From positions 176,246 through 240,245 of the forward strand of contig JAVDPC010000006.1 in the NCBI GenBank assembly GCA_031296915.1: a DNA stretch of 64,000 nucleotides, written 5' to 3'. Positions 50,092 through 59,981 of the stretch are shown here, one piece after another. The position numbers and the translations under genes were made by a program. The notes under the pieces are model-generated. The model was not told where the DNA came from and did not search any database. It saw only the letters and a program-made list of their open reading frames with translations. This stretch comes from Cerasicoccus frondis (GTDB taxonomy: Bacteria; Verrucomicrobiota; Verrucomicrobiia; Opitutales; Cerasicoccaceae). The first letter of the stretch is position 1. The number at the start of each line of letters is the position of its first letter.

Positions 50092-51233
50092 ACGCAACTT
50101 CACCCACAGTCATCTTTGGTGTCGATGCGGCTGCAGTTTCCGGCGTCGACACCCTGCATTGCGCACTGGCTGAAGGATTACTTACCAAAGGTTTTAAGGT
50201 AAAAATATTGCGGTTTGGCGCACAGCCTCAGAGTACGCTGACCATCCCTCAGGGCAGTGAGTGCATCGATATTTCTGGACCAGCCGCATGGCGACGTATT
50301 TTTTATCCCCGCCGACGAAGTTGGACTCCTTACTATCGGCGCGTAGTCACCAAAGTCGCGCACTCTCACATCAAAAATGCTCTGCCCGCAACGCTCATTG
50401 CAGGTCACTTAGGTGGATTGTGGATGCCAAACACGCCAGGGCTTTTTCAATTGGGTGTGATTCACGCCGCAGATGACGGCAATGCAAGCTCCATGCTCAA
50501 ATATCATGCCCATTGGGACGCCTGTGTCGCAGTTAGCCAGGGAGCGCTGGACATGGTATATGCAAAATGCCCAGATTTATCGCCTCGCACCGAACTCATT
50601 CTGAATGGTGTTCGCATCCCCCTCAGCATCCGGGATCGTAAGCCTGGACCACTTCGCATTCTACTGGCTGGACGCATCGTTCAACAGCAGAAGCGCATGC
50701 TCGACCTGCCAGAAATACTGGCCCTACTAAAACAGGAAAAAAATGTTGATGTAACGGTGGCAGGCGTCGGAAGCGAACTAGAGAACTTACGCACTCAGAT
50801 TGCTCAGAAAGCGCCAAGAGTTCGTGTAAACTTTACCGGAAAACTAAGCCAAAGCGCTTTGCTGCAGCAGATGGAACAGATGGATGCGATGCTGCTCCTC
50901 TCTGACTATGAGGGCACTCCCATGGCACTAATGGAGGCCATGGCGCGCGGCTGCATTCCAATCTCATCGAGAGGCTGCGGTGGGTTACTCCCTCTTTTAG
51001 AGCACTGGTTTCCAGAGCATCTATTTACGCCTGGAGACACCCACACTGCTGCTGCGCTAATTGATCGGCTTGCGGAGTCTGAGAACAAATCTACTTTGCA
51101 TTACAAAGCATATGAAGCAATAAAATCCAGTCCGCATACCCTCGCTGCGATGGTCGATAGCTACGAGAAAATCCTGCTAAAGGCCCATGAAGCATGTCTG
51201 AATTCTTACGCGAATGCGGATTCTCTTCATTAA
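50088..51233 (+). CDS. Glycosyltransferase family 4 protein
   Basis: A 381-residue GT-B transferase, coupled by ATGA. Visible motifs are SGVDTLHCALAEGLLTKGF in the acceptor domain, LRILLAGRIVQQQKRMLDLP at the start of the donor domain, and LLLSDYEGTPMALMEAMARG with the E-x7-E pair. Its 3' end overlaps the next gene by 20 bp. Confidence 0.87.
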   Translation: MNATSPTVIFGVDAAAVSGVDTLHCALAEGLLTKGFKVKILRFGAQPQSTLTIPQGSECIDISGPAAWRRIFYPRRRSWTPYYRRVVTKVAHSHIKNALPATLIAGHLGGLWMPNTPGLFQLGVIHAADDGNASSMLKYHAHWDACVAVSQGALDMVYAKCPDLSPRTELILNGVRIPLSIRDRKPGPLRILLAGRIVQQQKRMLDLPEILALLKQEKNVDVTVAGVGSELENLRTQIAQKAPRVRVNFTGKLSQSALLQQMEQMDAMLLLSDYEGTPMALMEAMARGCIPISSRGCGGLLPLLEHWFPEHLFTPGDTHTAAALIDRLAESENKSTLHYKAYEAIKSSPHTLAAMVDSYEKILLKAHEACLNSYANADSLH

Positions 51234-52455
51234 CTTCACTCGCAGTAGCGGAGGTGGCGCAACCATAGCCGCAGAACGACTGGCAGACGGTTTACGTAAA
51301 GCCAATCACCAAGTAAGCTGGCTAGTCAAAACCGCACATAAGACAGATTGCCAAGGCGACTACTCAATTCTCCCTCAACGTCAGCTTGATCGTCTGCTCG
51401 AATGGCCATTCAGACACTCATTAACGATCAGTCCTACGAAAACACAGACCTTTTCACTGGCGAGTCATCCTTCTCTACAGGCAGTCGACATCATACATTG
51501 CCACAACCTGCATCCATCGTATTTTAACCTGCTGGCGCTGCCGCGACTGACACGCTGCAAACCAGTGATATGGACCTTGCACGACATGTGGTCAATCACC
51601 GGGCATTGCGCGTTTAGTCAAGACTGTGATCGCTGGCAAGGCGGATGCGGACGTTGCCCTCATCTTGAGACATATCCCGGCGTGAAACACGATTTTACGG
51701 CGCTTGAATGGCAATTGAAGCGCCGCGTCTACGACAAGGCTTCGTTGCACTTCATCACACCAAGTAGGTGGTTGGCAGATTGCGTCAAGGTCAGTATGGC
51801 TGGCCAGCAACCATTATCTGTGCTGCCTTATGGATTGGACACCAAAAGCTATTATCCCGGAGATCGATCAGCCGATGCCGCCGAGCTTGGACTTTCGCCC
51901 AATCGCGTAACGCTCCTCCTCGCCAGCGCAAGCCTCGACGATCCAAGAAAACCTCAAGGCATACTTTGCGAAGCGATAAACAGGGCAGCTCAAAAGCATC
52001 CAGATATGCTGCAAGTGCTAACCTTTGGCAGTGGAGATATCACACATCGCATTGATAAGCAAATACCCGTCACTGCCCTAGGCAAACTCACCACAGACCA
52101 CGAGAAACGACGTGCATACAATGCTGCTGACTTGCTTTTATTTGCATCTCGTGGAGATAACCTCCCCCTGATCATACAAGAAAGCATGGCATGTGGAACG
52201 CCTGTCGTTGCAAACGATATCGGCGGCATCGGTGAAATGGTCAAGACCGGCCAAACCGGGATTACTACAAGCAGGCTAGACTCCGATGAATTCCGGCAAG
52301 CCATCAGCCAATTCCTACTCCTTCAGGATCATGAGAAAGAAGCAATGCGGCGTGCTGCGCGCTCACTTGCAAAAGCACAATTCGAATTAACTACCCATGT
52401 CGAACACACCTTAGATGTCTATGCATCTCAAAAAATGAGACACAATGCCAACTAA
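51214..52455 (+). CDS. Glycosyltransferase family 4 protein, WcaC-like
   Basis: A 413-residue GT-B transferase. It contains WTLHDMWSITGHCAFSQDCD and a cysteine-rich GGCGRCPHLE segment, the hallmark of colanic-acid WcaC-type enzymes. The donor domain has LLLFASRGDNLPLIIQESMA and an E-x7-E region. The ATG at 51214 lies inside the preceding gene (20-bp overlap), and RILFINFTRSSGGGATIAA is a good family start. In colanic acid synthesis WcaC is a galactosyltransferase; the sugar here is not known. Confidence 0.9.
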   Translation: MRILFINFTRSSGGGATIAAERLADGLRKANHQVSWLVKTAHKTDCQGDYSILPQRQLDRLLEWPFRHSLTISPTKTQTFSLASHPSLQAVDIIHCHNLHPSYFNLLALPRLTRCKPVIWTLHDMWSITGHCAFSQDCDRWQGGCGRCPHLETYPGVKHDFTALEWQLKRRVYDKASLHFITPSRWLADCVKVSMAGQQPLSVLPYGLDTKSYYPGDRSADAAELGLSPNRVTLLLASASLDDPRKPQGILCEAINRAAQKHPDMLQVLTFGSGDITHRIDKQIPVTALGKLTTDHEKRRAYNAADLLLFASRGDNLPLIIQESMACGTPVVANDIGGIGEMVKTGQTGITTSRLDSDEFRQAISQFLLLQDHEKEAMRRAARSLAKAQFELTTHVEHTLDVYASQKMRHNAN

Positions 52456-53335
52456 CATACCAGTTCGACGACAACGCGGCGCCTGGCCATTTAAACGCTC
52501 GGTTAATACACATGCGACACCACCAGACACACCACTCGTATCCGTTATTATTCCGAGCTATAACCAAGGCGATTATCTTGAGGCCGCCATACGTTCGGTG
52601 CTTTGCCAAGACTACCCTGCAGTCGAATGCCTGGTCCTCGATGCTGGCAGCCAAGATGACTCCGCTCAGATCATTGAGCACTATCAGGATGCGCTGAGCT
52701 ACTCGCGATCTCACCGTGACAACGGTCAGTCAGCAGCCGTCAATGAAGGCGCCAGACACGCCAAGGGGAAGTATATGTCATTCTTGAATAGCGACGACAT
52801 GCTTGCTCCCGGCACCATCAGCCACGTGATGAATTGTTTTGCACGAAATCCAGATGCTATGCTTGTCTACGGACAGCGCATCCTAATTGACACGGACGAT
52901 CGAGTGTCAGGGTGGAGCTCCGCCAAACCGTTCGACCACCACACCTGCCGGTTTACAATCAACTCCGAAACCGCGTTCTGGAAACGAGAAGTTTTTGAAG
53001 AGTTAGGTGGTTTCAATGAAAGCCTTCGCTTTGCTCTTGATCTGGATTTTTTCTGCCGCATTTACAAAAGGCACCCAATTTTACAGGTAAATAAATTCCT
53101 CGGGCTTTACCGTTTCCACCACCAGTCTAAGTCTGAAACCTTGCAGGATGTCTGCGCAATTGAAACGAGTGAATGCTGGAAGCGCATTTTCAATTCACCT
53201 TGGCAACCTCCAGCGCCGGCACCGATGAGCATGAGGAAACGGCTGAATCATTGGAGGATGGCGGTTCGCAATCCGCAGTTGGTCCTAATGCCTTATCTGC
53301 AGCATAAACTCGGCCGTTTAGCCAAACCGCAATGA
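52445..53335 (+). CDS. Glycosyltransferase family 2 protein
   Basis: A 296-residue GT-A transferase: VSVIIPSYNQGDYLEAAIRS at residues 31-50, VLDAGSQDDSAQII, the DxD-type site SFLNSDDML and TAFWKREVFEELGGFNESL. It overlaps the preceding gene by 11 bp. It is an inverting sugar transferase of the pathway with unknown donor. Confidence 0.92.
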   Translation: MPTNIPVRRQRGAWPFKRSVNTHATPPDTPLVSVIIPSYNQGDYLEAAIRSVLCQDYPAVECLVLDAGSQDDSAQIIEHYQDALSYSRSHRDNGQSAAVNEGARHAKGKYMSFLNSDDMLAPGTISHVMNCFARNPDAMLVYGQRILIDTDDRVSGWSSAKPFDHHTCRFTINSETAFWKREVFEELGGFNESLRFALDLDFFCRIYKRHPILQVNKFLGLYRFHHQSKSETLQDVCAIETSECWKRIFNSPWQPPAPAPMSMRKRLNHWRMAVRNPQLVLMPYLQHKLGRLAKPQ

Positions 53336-54459
53336 GTGACTTTGCACGCATCGTGTTCATTTGCGGCTCGCTTGAGCCAGGCCAAGATGGCGTAGGCGAT
53401 TATACCAGATTACTTGCCTCTCAATTTAGGAAAACGGGACACACCGCCAGCATGGTCTCGCTCGCAGACAAGCAGGTAGACAACGTAGAGACAGAGTTAC
53501 AACTTGACGTAAAAGCGCTACGCATAAGCCAGAAACTCCCAGTCAATACTCGACTGGAACGCCTTGCTGAATTCATCCGAGCACAGAGCCCGCAATACAT
53601 TGTTCTTCAGTATGTCCCGTTTGCCTATCATTCCAAAGGTCTTCCTCAAACCTTACTTGCGGCGTTCAACGCACGTTTCCATAAAATTCCTACCCACTGG
53701 ATGTGCCATGAGCTTTGGTGCGGCATCAGTCACAAGAGCGGCTTGAAAGAGAGGCTATTGGGAGCACTTCAAAAGCAGCTACTCAAGCGCCTACTGACCA
53801 AGGCAACCAGCATTAGCACTAGCAACCCCAACTACCGTGAGCGGCTTCAGTCGATTACTACCAAACCCGTAAACTTACTCCCACTCTTCAGCAACATTCC
53901 CCTCGAACCACCAACTGACTCCGTACCGTTAAAACAGGAGACAGAGCAGACCAAGCTTCGCATTATCATTTTTGGCCGCATAGCAGCTGACTTCCCAACA
54001 AAAAGTTTCTTCAGTCAACTCGAGTATAAACTAACTCAAGCGCAGAGAACGGCAGAGATAATTTCAATTGGCCGTCTTGATCGTGGCGAGGACGCTTGGG
54101 CAGCCTTTCAGTCAAGCACGCTTCAGCGCTTATCGTTCCAGCGACTAGGAGAGCTATCGACTACCGAAATAAATGCACACATCTTCGATGCGCATTTTGG
54201 CCTGGCGACTACCCCCTTAGAAGGCATTGGGAAAAGTGGCTCGGCCCTGGCGCTCCTTGAGCGTGGAAAACCAGTCATTGGGCATTTTCAATCGAAACGA
54301 TCCATCGGTATCTGTCCGGGCCAATTTCCTGACGGACAATTGATCGCCATTGATGATCTAGCCCAAAGCACACTCGAAAGACCGCCGACATTCATTATCT
54401 CCGCTCAATTACCCAAAGTCGCCAAGATGCAATTAGAGTTACTGCTGCATCCGAGTTGA
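53332..54459 (+). CDS. Glycosyltransferase-like protein (GT-B, divergent)
   Basis: A 375-residue protein coupled by ATGA. The N-terminus FICGSLEPGQDGVGDYTRLL is a typical GT-B acceptor start. The donor domain is divergent: FGLATTPLEGIGKSGSALALLERG replaces the normal E-x7-E segment, although the preceding Ile-Ile-Ile-Phe-Gly-Arg strand is intact. It is probably a sugar transferase; the altered donor site leaves the activity less certain. Confidence 0.72.
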   Translation: MSDFARIVFICGSLEPGQDGVGDYTRLLASQFRKTGHTASMVSLADKQVDNVETELQLDVKALRISQKLPVNTRLERLAEFIRAQSPQYIVLQYVPFAYHSKGLPQTLLAAFNARFHKIPTHWMCHELWCGISHKSGLKERLLGALQKQLLKRLLTKATSISTSNPNYRERLQSITTKPVNLLPLFSNIPLEPPTDSVPLKQETEQTKLRIIIFGRIAADFPTKSFFSQLEYKLTQAQRTAEIISIGRLDRGEDAWAAFQSSTLQRLSFQRLGELSTTEINAHIFDAHFGLATTPLEGIGKSGSALALLERGKPVIGHFQSKRSIGICPGQFPDGQLIAIDDLAQSTLERPPTFIISAQLPKVAKMQLELLLHPS

Positions 54460-54464
54460 AGCAC

Positions 54465-55502
54465 ATGTTAAAGGTTTTAATAGTCTCGCCAACCATGGGT
54501 AGCTACGGCGGCATAGAAGCATTCGTGCTAGAGCTAGGCCGTTACTTAAACACGTTGCCAGAAGTAAGTGTCGAGCTTTGCTTCAAGCTTGTTGGCCAAA
54601 GTCGCATCGATGAACGCTTAAACGAAATTCTCCAAGCATGCGGTCTCCGGCATTCCATTGTTTCAAAATTTTCCCGCGAACTACTGCGCTCAATTGCAAG
54701 GGCAGACATCGTGCATACACAAAATGCCTCTCCTGACGTTTCCGTTTTCTCAAGACTTTGCGGTGCAAAGTTAGTTCAAACAATACACAATCATCTCTAT
54801 AATCGGCCAGCCCTCCGCACACTGTCTTGGAAGCTGGGAGCACGCTTGGCGCATATTCGATTATACAATTCAGAATTTGTTCAAAAATCATGGCGCATGC
54901 CGACTGGCGACGCAGATCGAGTTGTTCCCACCGTATCTTCATTAACCTATGACTTTGCTCCGTTAGCACCGCGTCAGGGCTTCGTGTTTGTCTCCAGACT
55001 TATTGAAAACAAAGGCGCTGAGACGCTCCTTGAAGCCTATGCCAAAGCAGGAATCCCGCATCTCGACTGGCCATTGCATATCGTGGGAGACGGGCCTTTA
55101 CGCAATAAGATCAAATCACTGGCAGCCACTTCGCCCGGCAACATCAGCCTTCACGGCTTCGTCGAAGAAAATCGAAAGCGTGAACTTATTCGCGGCTCCC
55201 GATGGCTAATTGCCCCTCCTCACACGATGGAGGATATGGGCCTAACGCCACTCGAAGCCAGAGCGAACGGCATTCCGGTCATCGCGACTCGCGATGGTGG
55301 ACTTCCCGAGTCCGCAGGTAGTCATGCACTTCTCTGCAAACCAGGAGACGTCAATGATTTGGCTACGGCAATCGAAACAGCAGTCAACATGAATGAAGCC
55401 GAATATGAGCATCGATCGGAGGAAGGCTTTGCGTCCTTAAAACGTCATTTATTTCCGCTCGATTTTTACCCAGAGCTCTATCGCCAGTTATCGGTAAAAT
55501 GA
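54465..55502 (+). CDS. Glycosyltransferase family 4 protein
   Basis: A 345-residue GT-B transferase from the ATG at 54465; a TTG at 54456 would overlap the preceding stop. Motifs: SPTMGSYGGIEAFVLELGRY, FVSRLIENKGAETLLEAYAK, LHIVGDGPL and PPHTMEDMGLTPLEARANGI, with the E-x7-E-like pair. The function is one sugar addition in the pathway. Confidence 0.88.
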   Translation: MLKVLIVSPTMGSYGGIEAFVLELGRYLNTLPEVSVELCFKLVGQSRIDERLNEILQACGLRHSIVSKFSRELLRSIARADIVHTQNASPDVSVFSRLCGAKLVQTIHNHLYNRPALRTLSWKLGARLAHIRLYNSEFVQKSWRMPTGDADRVVPTVSSLTYDFAPLAPRQGFVFVSRLIENKGAETLLEAYAKAGIPHLDWPLHIVGDGPLRNKIKSLAATSPGNISLHGFVEENRKRELIRGSRWLIAPPHTMEDMGLTPLEARANGIPVIATRDGGLPESAGSHALLCKPGDVNDLATAIETAVNMNEAEYEHRSEEGFASLKRHLFPLDFYPELYRQLSVK

Positions 55503-56719
55503 AGACTCTCCTGGCTCATCCCACTGGAAATAACTTTGTGCGTGAAGCAGCTATCGCGTTGCAGGAAAATGCATTATTGGGCGAGTTGCACCTTAGCATT
55601 GCCTCATGCCACCGCAATTGCTTTCAACGCTTATCCCTGTTGCCAGGATTCCGAGACATTGCGCGTCGTTCGTATCCAGACAGTCTCTTCAACTACCTAC
55701 GGCTGCATCCTCAACGAGAACTGGTTCGCCTACTCGCGCAGCGTCTAAATTGGCAAAGCCTACTGCGTCATGAAACTGGCTGGGCCAGTGTGGACGCCTG
55801 CTATCGCAGCTTTGACGCCAAGGTGGCTCAATCAATGAGCAGCGTGAGCAACCTGGACCGTGTCTACGCTTATGAAGATGGCGCACTGAGCATTTTCCAA
55901 CGTGCAAATGAATTAGGCTGGAAATGCATTTACGATCTACCCATTGCACACTGGAAAACAGGACGCCAGATATTAGAAGAAGAAGCGGAACGACTGCCAG
56001 AGTGGCGAGCAACTTTAAAGACCGTAATCGATTCGAAAGAAAAAACAGATCGCAAAGATCTAGAGCTAGAGCTTGCAGATATCATTATCTGCCCTAGCCA
56101 ATTCGTCGCTGATTCTATTCCAGAGAATATCAGACGCAGTAAGCAACTGCATATCATTCCATTCGGCTCACCAGCAATTTCCCGGTTCGATAAGACAGCG
56201 AATAAAAAGCTGAAGGTTCTTTTTGCCGGGACGCTAACGCAGCGTAAAGGTCTTGCGGATCTCATGTCTGCCATGCAGTTGCTTAATCCAGAGCAATTCG
56301 AACTACACCTAATGGGCAGTCTTGCGGCTCCTTTGGATTTCTATAAATCTCAATGCCATAATTTCACTTACCACAGCACAAGGCCACATGCAGAAGTGTT
56401 AGAGCTCATGCAATCCTGCGATGTCTTCGTATTGCCTTCGTTGGTGGAAGGACGCGCGCTTGTGCAGCAAGAAGCCTTGGCCTGCGGGCTGCCTATCATC
56501 GTCACCGCTAATGCTGGCGCTGCGGACTTAGTGGCTGATGAAAAAGCCGGATTTTTGGTTCCAATCCGCTCGCCTGAATCAATTGCCGAAAAGCTGCAGT
56601 TATTGCAAACAAATCGAGCGCTGCTTCAAACCATGCAGCAAGCAGCGCCAATAGTCGCCCAAGAAATCACTTGGCAACGTTATCGCGAGCAAATTTCATC
56701 CGCAGTAGCCAACGCGTGA
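55499..56719 (+). CDS. Glycosyltransferase family 4 protein
   Basis: A 406-residue GT-B transferase, ATGA-coupled. The acceptor half is long and variable (YAYEDGALSIFQRANELGWK). The donor half is clear: KVLFAGTLTQRKGLADLMSA and LPSLVEGRALVQQEALACGL, followed by VTANAGAADLV. Donor and linkage unknown. Confidence 0.87.
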   Translation: MKTLLAHPTGNNFVREAAIALQENALLGELHLSIASCHRNCFQRLSLLPGFRDIARRSYPDSLFNYLRLHPQRELVRLLAQRLNWQSLLRHETGWASVDACYRSFDAKVAQSMSSVSNLDRVYAYEDGALSIFQRANELGWKCIYDLPIAHWKTGRQILEEEAERLPEWRATLKTVIDSKEKTDRKDLELELADIIICPSQFVADSIPENIRRSKQLHIIPFGSPAISRFDKTANKKLKVLFAGTLTQRKGLADLMSAMQLLNPEQFELHLMGSLAAPLDFYKSQCHNFTYHSTRPHAEVLELMQSCDVFVLPSLVEGRALVQQEALACGLPIIVTANAGAADLVADEKAGFLVPIRSPESIAEKLQLLQTNRALLQTMQQAAPIVAQEITWQRYREQISSAVANA

Positions 56720-57861
56720 AAATACTCCTACTCGGCAACTACTCGCAAGATCGCCAATTCAGCATGCTTGGCTTTTGCACGCTGATGTCCGAGGGCTTGC
56801 TTGAAGCAGGACACACCGTCGATGTGTTTCAACCATCGGTGCGCCACGGACGCAATCAGAACACGCATCGAGGGATCGGCAAATGGCGGGGCTACATGGA
56901 TAAATACGTCTACGGGCCTTTGGAGTTAAAAAGACAGCTACGAGAAGCCCGCCCTGAGCTGGTTCATATCTGCGACCATGCAAATGCAGTTTACCTACCC
57001 TATCTGAATGATGTAGCCACCGTCGTGACTTGTCATGATATGTTTGCGATCAAAACCTGGTTGGGCCAAATCCCCGGCCAACAGAAATCCAAGATCGGCG
57101 GACTTCAACAGCGTTGGATTTTCAAGCATTTGCAAAATGCGAAAGCCATTGCCTGCGTCTCGCAAGCAACACTGGATGACCTAACACAGCTCGCTGCTCA
57201 AACCAGAGAACATGCGCAGGTGATACCCTCCGCACTTCCCTTTCGCTATGCGCCCTTGCCTCGAGCAGACGCAGAGCACTTCCTAAAGTCTGCAAATCTG
57301 AAGACACTCGCTGGCAATCCGCTGCCGGATCAGTTCCTACTGCATGTAGGCAACAACAGCTGGTATAAAAACCGTGACGGCGTCATCGAAATCTCGATAA
57401 AGATTTTGGCAAAAACACCGATGCTGGGCCTGGTGCTGGCAGGCGCAGCACTAAGCGATCAACAACGCCTTGCCCTCGAGGGATACGAAAACCGAGTAGC
57501 CTTAGCCGTTCGGCCGGCAAACGAAACGCTACAAGCTTTGTATTCCAAAGCAACTTTGTTTCTATTTCCCTCTTTGGCCGAGGGCCTCGGCTGGCCACCT
57601 CTGGAAGCACAAGCCTGTGGATGCGCAGTAGCCGTATCCGACATCGAACCCTTGCGCTCAAACTGTAGCTCTGCCCTTCTCATCGATCCTAATGACTCAG
57701 ACACTGCAGCACAGCAAATCATAGAGCTCCTGAATGATCCACAACGATTGAGCGTCCTAAGAGCTGACGGGTTAATCAATGCACAACGCTTCCAAGCAGA
57801 CGCCATGATCCAAGCCTACATCGATTTCTATCGGCATGCCATTGCAGAGCATACAGCATGA
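56716..57861 (+). CDS. Glycosyltransferase family 4 protein
   Basis: A 381-residue GT-B transferase from the GTG at 56716 (GTGA overlap, followed by KILLLGNYSQDRQFSM). An ATG at 56671 would add 15 residues from within the previous gene and is less likely. Motifs: VVTCHDMFAIKTWLG, LLHVGNNSWYKNRDGVIEI and FPSLAEGLGWPPLEAQACGC, then VAVSDIEPLR. Confidence 0.88.
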   Translation: MKILLLGNYSQDRQFSMLGFCTLMSEGLLEAGHTVDVFQPSVRHGRNQNTHRGIGKWRGYMDKYVYGPLELKRQLREARPELVHICDHANAVYLPYLNDVATVVTCHDMFAIKTWLGQIPGQQKSKIGGLQQRWIFKHLQNAKAIACVSQATLDDLTQLAAQTREHAQVIPSALPFRYAPLPRADAEHFLKSANLKTLAGNPLPDQFLLHVGNNSWYKNRDGVIEISIKILAKTPMLGLVLAGAALSDQQRLALEGYENRVALAVRPANETLQALYSKATLFLFPSLAEGLGWPPLEAQACGCAVAVSDIEPLRSNCSSALLIDPNDSDTAAQQIIELLNDPQRLSVLRADGLINAQRFQADAMIQAYIDFYRHAIAEHTA

Positions 57862-59009
57862 AAATTTTGCGCATCATCCATTCGGCTAACCCAAAGATTG
57901 GCGGCCCAATCAACGGGATAATCAACTCATCGAAATTTATCTCACGAGATGGCCACAAGGTGACGCATATTAGTTTGGATGCACCTGCCGATGTCAGTGG
58001 AATCGATCTTCCAGGAGAATTCATTGCCCTTGGTCCAAGCAAAAGCGGTTACGGATTTTGTCCCAACCTGGACCAATGGCTCACCAAAAACTTACCGCGA
58101 TTCGATGCGGTACTGGTGCACGGCATCTGGCAATACCATGGCTTTGCAGTCTGGCGCCATTGCCGACGTCTGGGGAAAACAGCGCCGCCGTATTATGTAT
58201 ACACCCACGGCATGCTGGACCCTTGGTTCAAGCGAACTTATCCACTCAAGCACCTGAAGAAATGGCTCTATTGGCCTTGGGGAGAATATCGGATTCTTCG
58301 CGATGCGAAGGCCGTACTGTTCACTTCTGAGAAGGAAAAAATCCTCGCACGGAAATCCTTCTGGCTATACCGCGCGCATGAGAGAGTGATCGGCTACGGC
58401 ACACAGCGACCAGAGTTCTCACAGGAACAATATCAGGCAGAATGGAGTAAACTTTGTCCTGCAAAGCAAGGTGCGCGTTACTGGCTTTACCTGGGACGCT
58501 TACACGAAAAGAAAGGCGCGGACCTATTGATTAATGCCTATCGGGCGCTCAAATCTATTCGAAAATCTTTGCCGGACCTGATCTTGGCAGGTCCGGAACA
58601 GGACACTCGATTCACCGATCAGCTAAAGCAAATGGCGGCTGACGACCCGCAAATTCATTTCGTTGGCATGCTGAGTGGCGCCGCAAAGTGGGGCGCGCTG
58701 GCGAATGCCGACGCGATGGTACTGCCATCACATCAAGAAAATTTCGGCATTGTAGTAGCCGAAGCAATGGCGATGTCCACTCCGGTCCTCATTAGCAATA
58801 AAGTGAATATCTGGCGTGAAATCGAACAAGCGAAGGCTGGCATCGTCGCTAATGATGATCTCTCAGGCACTCAGGAATTGCTGAGCCAGTTTTTAGAATT
58901 AGACCAAGGGCAGCGATCCGAGATGAGCAGGGCTGCTCAGAAATGCTACGAAGACCATTTTTCAATGGAACGCGCGACTCACGACTTAATTCAATTCCTA
59001 CAAGCATGA
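57858..59009 (+). CDS. Glycosyltransferase family 4 protein
   Basis: A 383-residue GT-B transferase, ATGA-coupled. Motifs: SANPKIGGPINGIINSSKFI, YYVYTHGMLDPWFKR (a conserved segment of transferases from surface-glycan loci), WLYLGRLHEKKGADLLINAY and VLPSHQENFGIVVAEAMAMS with the E-x7-E pair. Confidence 0.9.
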   Translation: MKILRIIHSANPKIGGPINGIINSSKFISRDGHKVTHISLDAPADVSGIDLPGEFIALGPSKSGYGFCPNLDQWLTKNLPRFDAVLVHGIWQYHGFAVWRHCRRLGKTAPPYYVYTHGMLDPWFKRTYPLKHLKKWLYWPWGEYRILRDAKAVLFTSEKEKILARKSFWLYRAHERVIGYGTQRPEFSQEQYQAEWSKLCPAKQGARYWLYLGRLHEKKGADLLINAYRALKSIRKSLPDLILAGPEQDTRFTDQLKQMAADDPQIHFVGMLSGAAKWGALANADAMVLPSHQENFGIVVAEAMAMSTPVLISNKVNIWREIEQAKAGIVANDDLSGTQELLSQFLELDQGQRSEMSRAAQKCYEDHFSMERATHDLIQFLQA

Positions 59010-59839
59010 GCCCACTTGACCTGACAGTCGTGCTGCCAGTGCGCAATGAAGAGCGCAATCTGGGCGAAGCATTAAAGGCGCTGGGTAATAACTTTGCGAT
59101 GCAAAGCATTGTGGTGGATTCAAGCAGCACCGACCGCACCATTTCGATTGCGGAAGAGCATCGCGCCAAGGTCATCAATTTCGAGTGGGATGGCAAATTT
59201 CCGAAGAAGCGCAATTGGCTGCTCCGTAACCACCCTCCGACTACCAAATGGGTCCTCTTCCTTGATGCCGACGAATGGCTGACCGAAGACTTTAAAGCCG
59301 AAGTCCGCGCAGCACTTGCGACTACTGAGCACGTCGGCTTCTGGCTCAACTACACCATCTATTTTGAAGGCAAACCACTCAAGGGAGGCTACCCGCTGAA
59401 GAAGCTCGCGCTGTTTCGAGTGGGCGTCGGCGAGTATGAACGTATCGACGAAAATCGTTGGAGCCAACTCGATATGGAAATCCACGAGCACCCAGTACTC
59501 GACGGGACCACAGGTGAAATCCATGCGAAGATCGACCATCGCGATCTGCGCGGCCTCGACCATTGGAAAAAGAAACATGCCGATTACGCCGCTTGGGAAG
59601 CCCATCGCTACCTGGCAATCAAGGATAACTCTGCGTTGCAAAGTAAGTGGAGCACCTTCCAGAAAATCAAATACCGCCTGATGGGCACTCCCCTACTGGG
59701 CCCGGTATTTTTCTTCGGTTGCCTGTTCGGCATGGGCGGCTGGCGTGACGGCAAACGCGGCGTGCAATGGGCATTGCTCAAAGCTGGCTATTTCAATGAG
59801 ATCAGCCGCTTGGTTTGGGCTGAGCGTAAACAAAAGTAG
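59006..59839 (+). CDS. Glycosyltransferase family 2 protein, WaaE/KdtX-like
   Basis: A 277-residue GT-A transferase from the ATGA overlap at 59006; an upstream in-frame start at 58943 lies within the preceding gene. LTVVLPVRNEERNLGEALKA starts the fold; WVLFLDADEWLTEDFKAEV is the DxD site. The sequence KFPKKRNWLL and the C-terminal hydrophobic segment (PVFFFGCLFGMGG) are typical of the WaaE-like group that glucosylates lipopolysaccharide core. It is the last gene of the operon and is followed by a terminator. Confidence 0.88.
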   Translation: MSPLDLTVVLPVRNEERNLGEALKALGNNFAMQSIVVDSSSTDRTISIAEEHRAKVINFEWDGKFPKKRNWLLRNHPPTTKWVLFLDADEWLTEDFKAEVRAALATTEHVGFWLNYTIYFEGKPLKGGYPLKKLALFRVGVGEYERIDENRWSQLDMEIHEHPVLDGTTGEIHAKIDHRDLRGLDHWKKKHADYAAWEAHRYLAIKDNSALQSKWSTFQKIKYRLMGTPLLGPVFFFGCLFGMGGWRDGKRGVQWALLKAGYFNEISRLVWAERKQK

Positions 59840-59896
59840 TTCTCCCACTCCTACGCTTCGGCTTGTCAGGAGACTGCGCCCGACCTTTTCACCCAA

Positions 59897-59931
59897 ACAG
59901 CCCGTTCACATCGAACGGGCTGCTTCGTTTT
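59897..59931. terminator. Terminator of the polysaccharide operon
   Basis: AGCCCGTTC pairs with GAACGGGCT around a five-base loop and is followed by a T-rich run (CTTCGTTTT). On the reverse strand a T-rich stretch is weaker, so it acts mainly on the plus strand but may also affect convergent cysI. Confidence 0.8.
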
Positions 59932-59981
59932 AAAAGCTCATTTGCGCACTGCGCAAATCTACCAGTGCAGCGGGACGCTGC

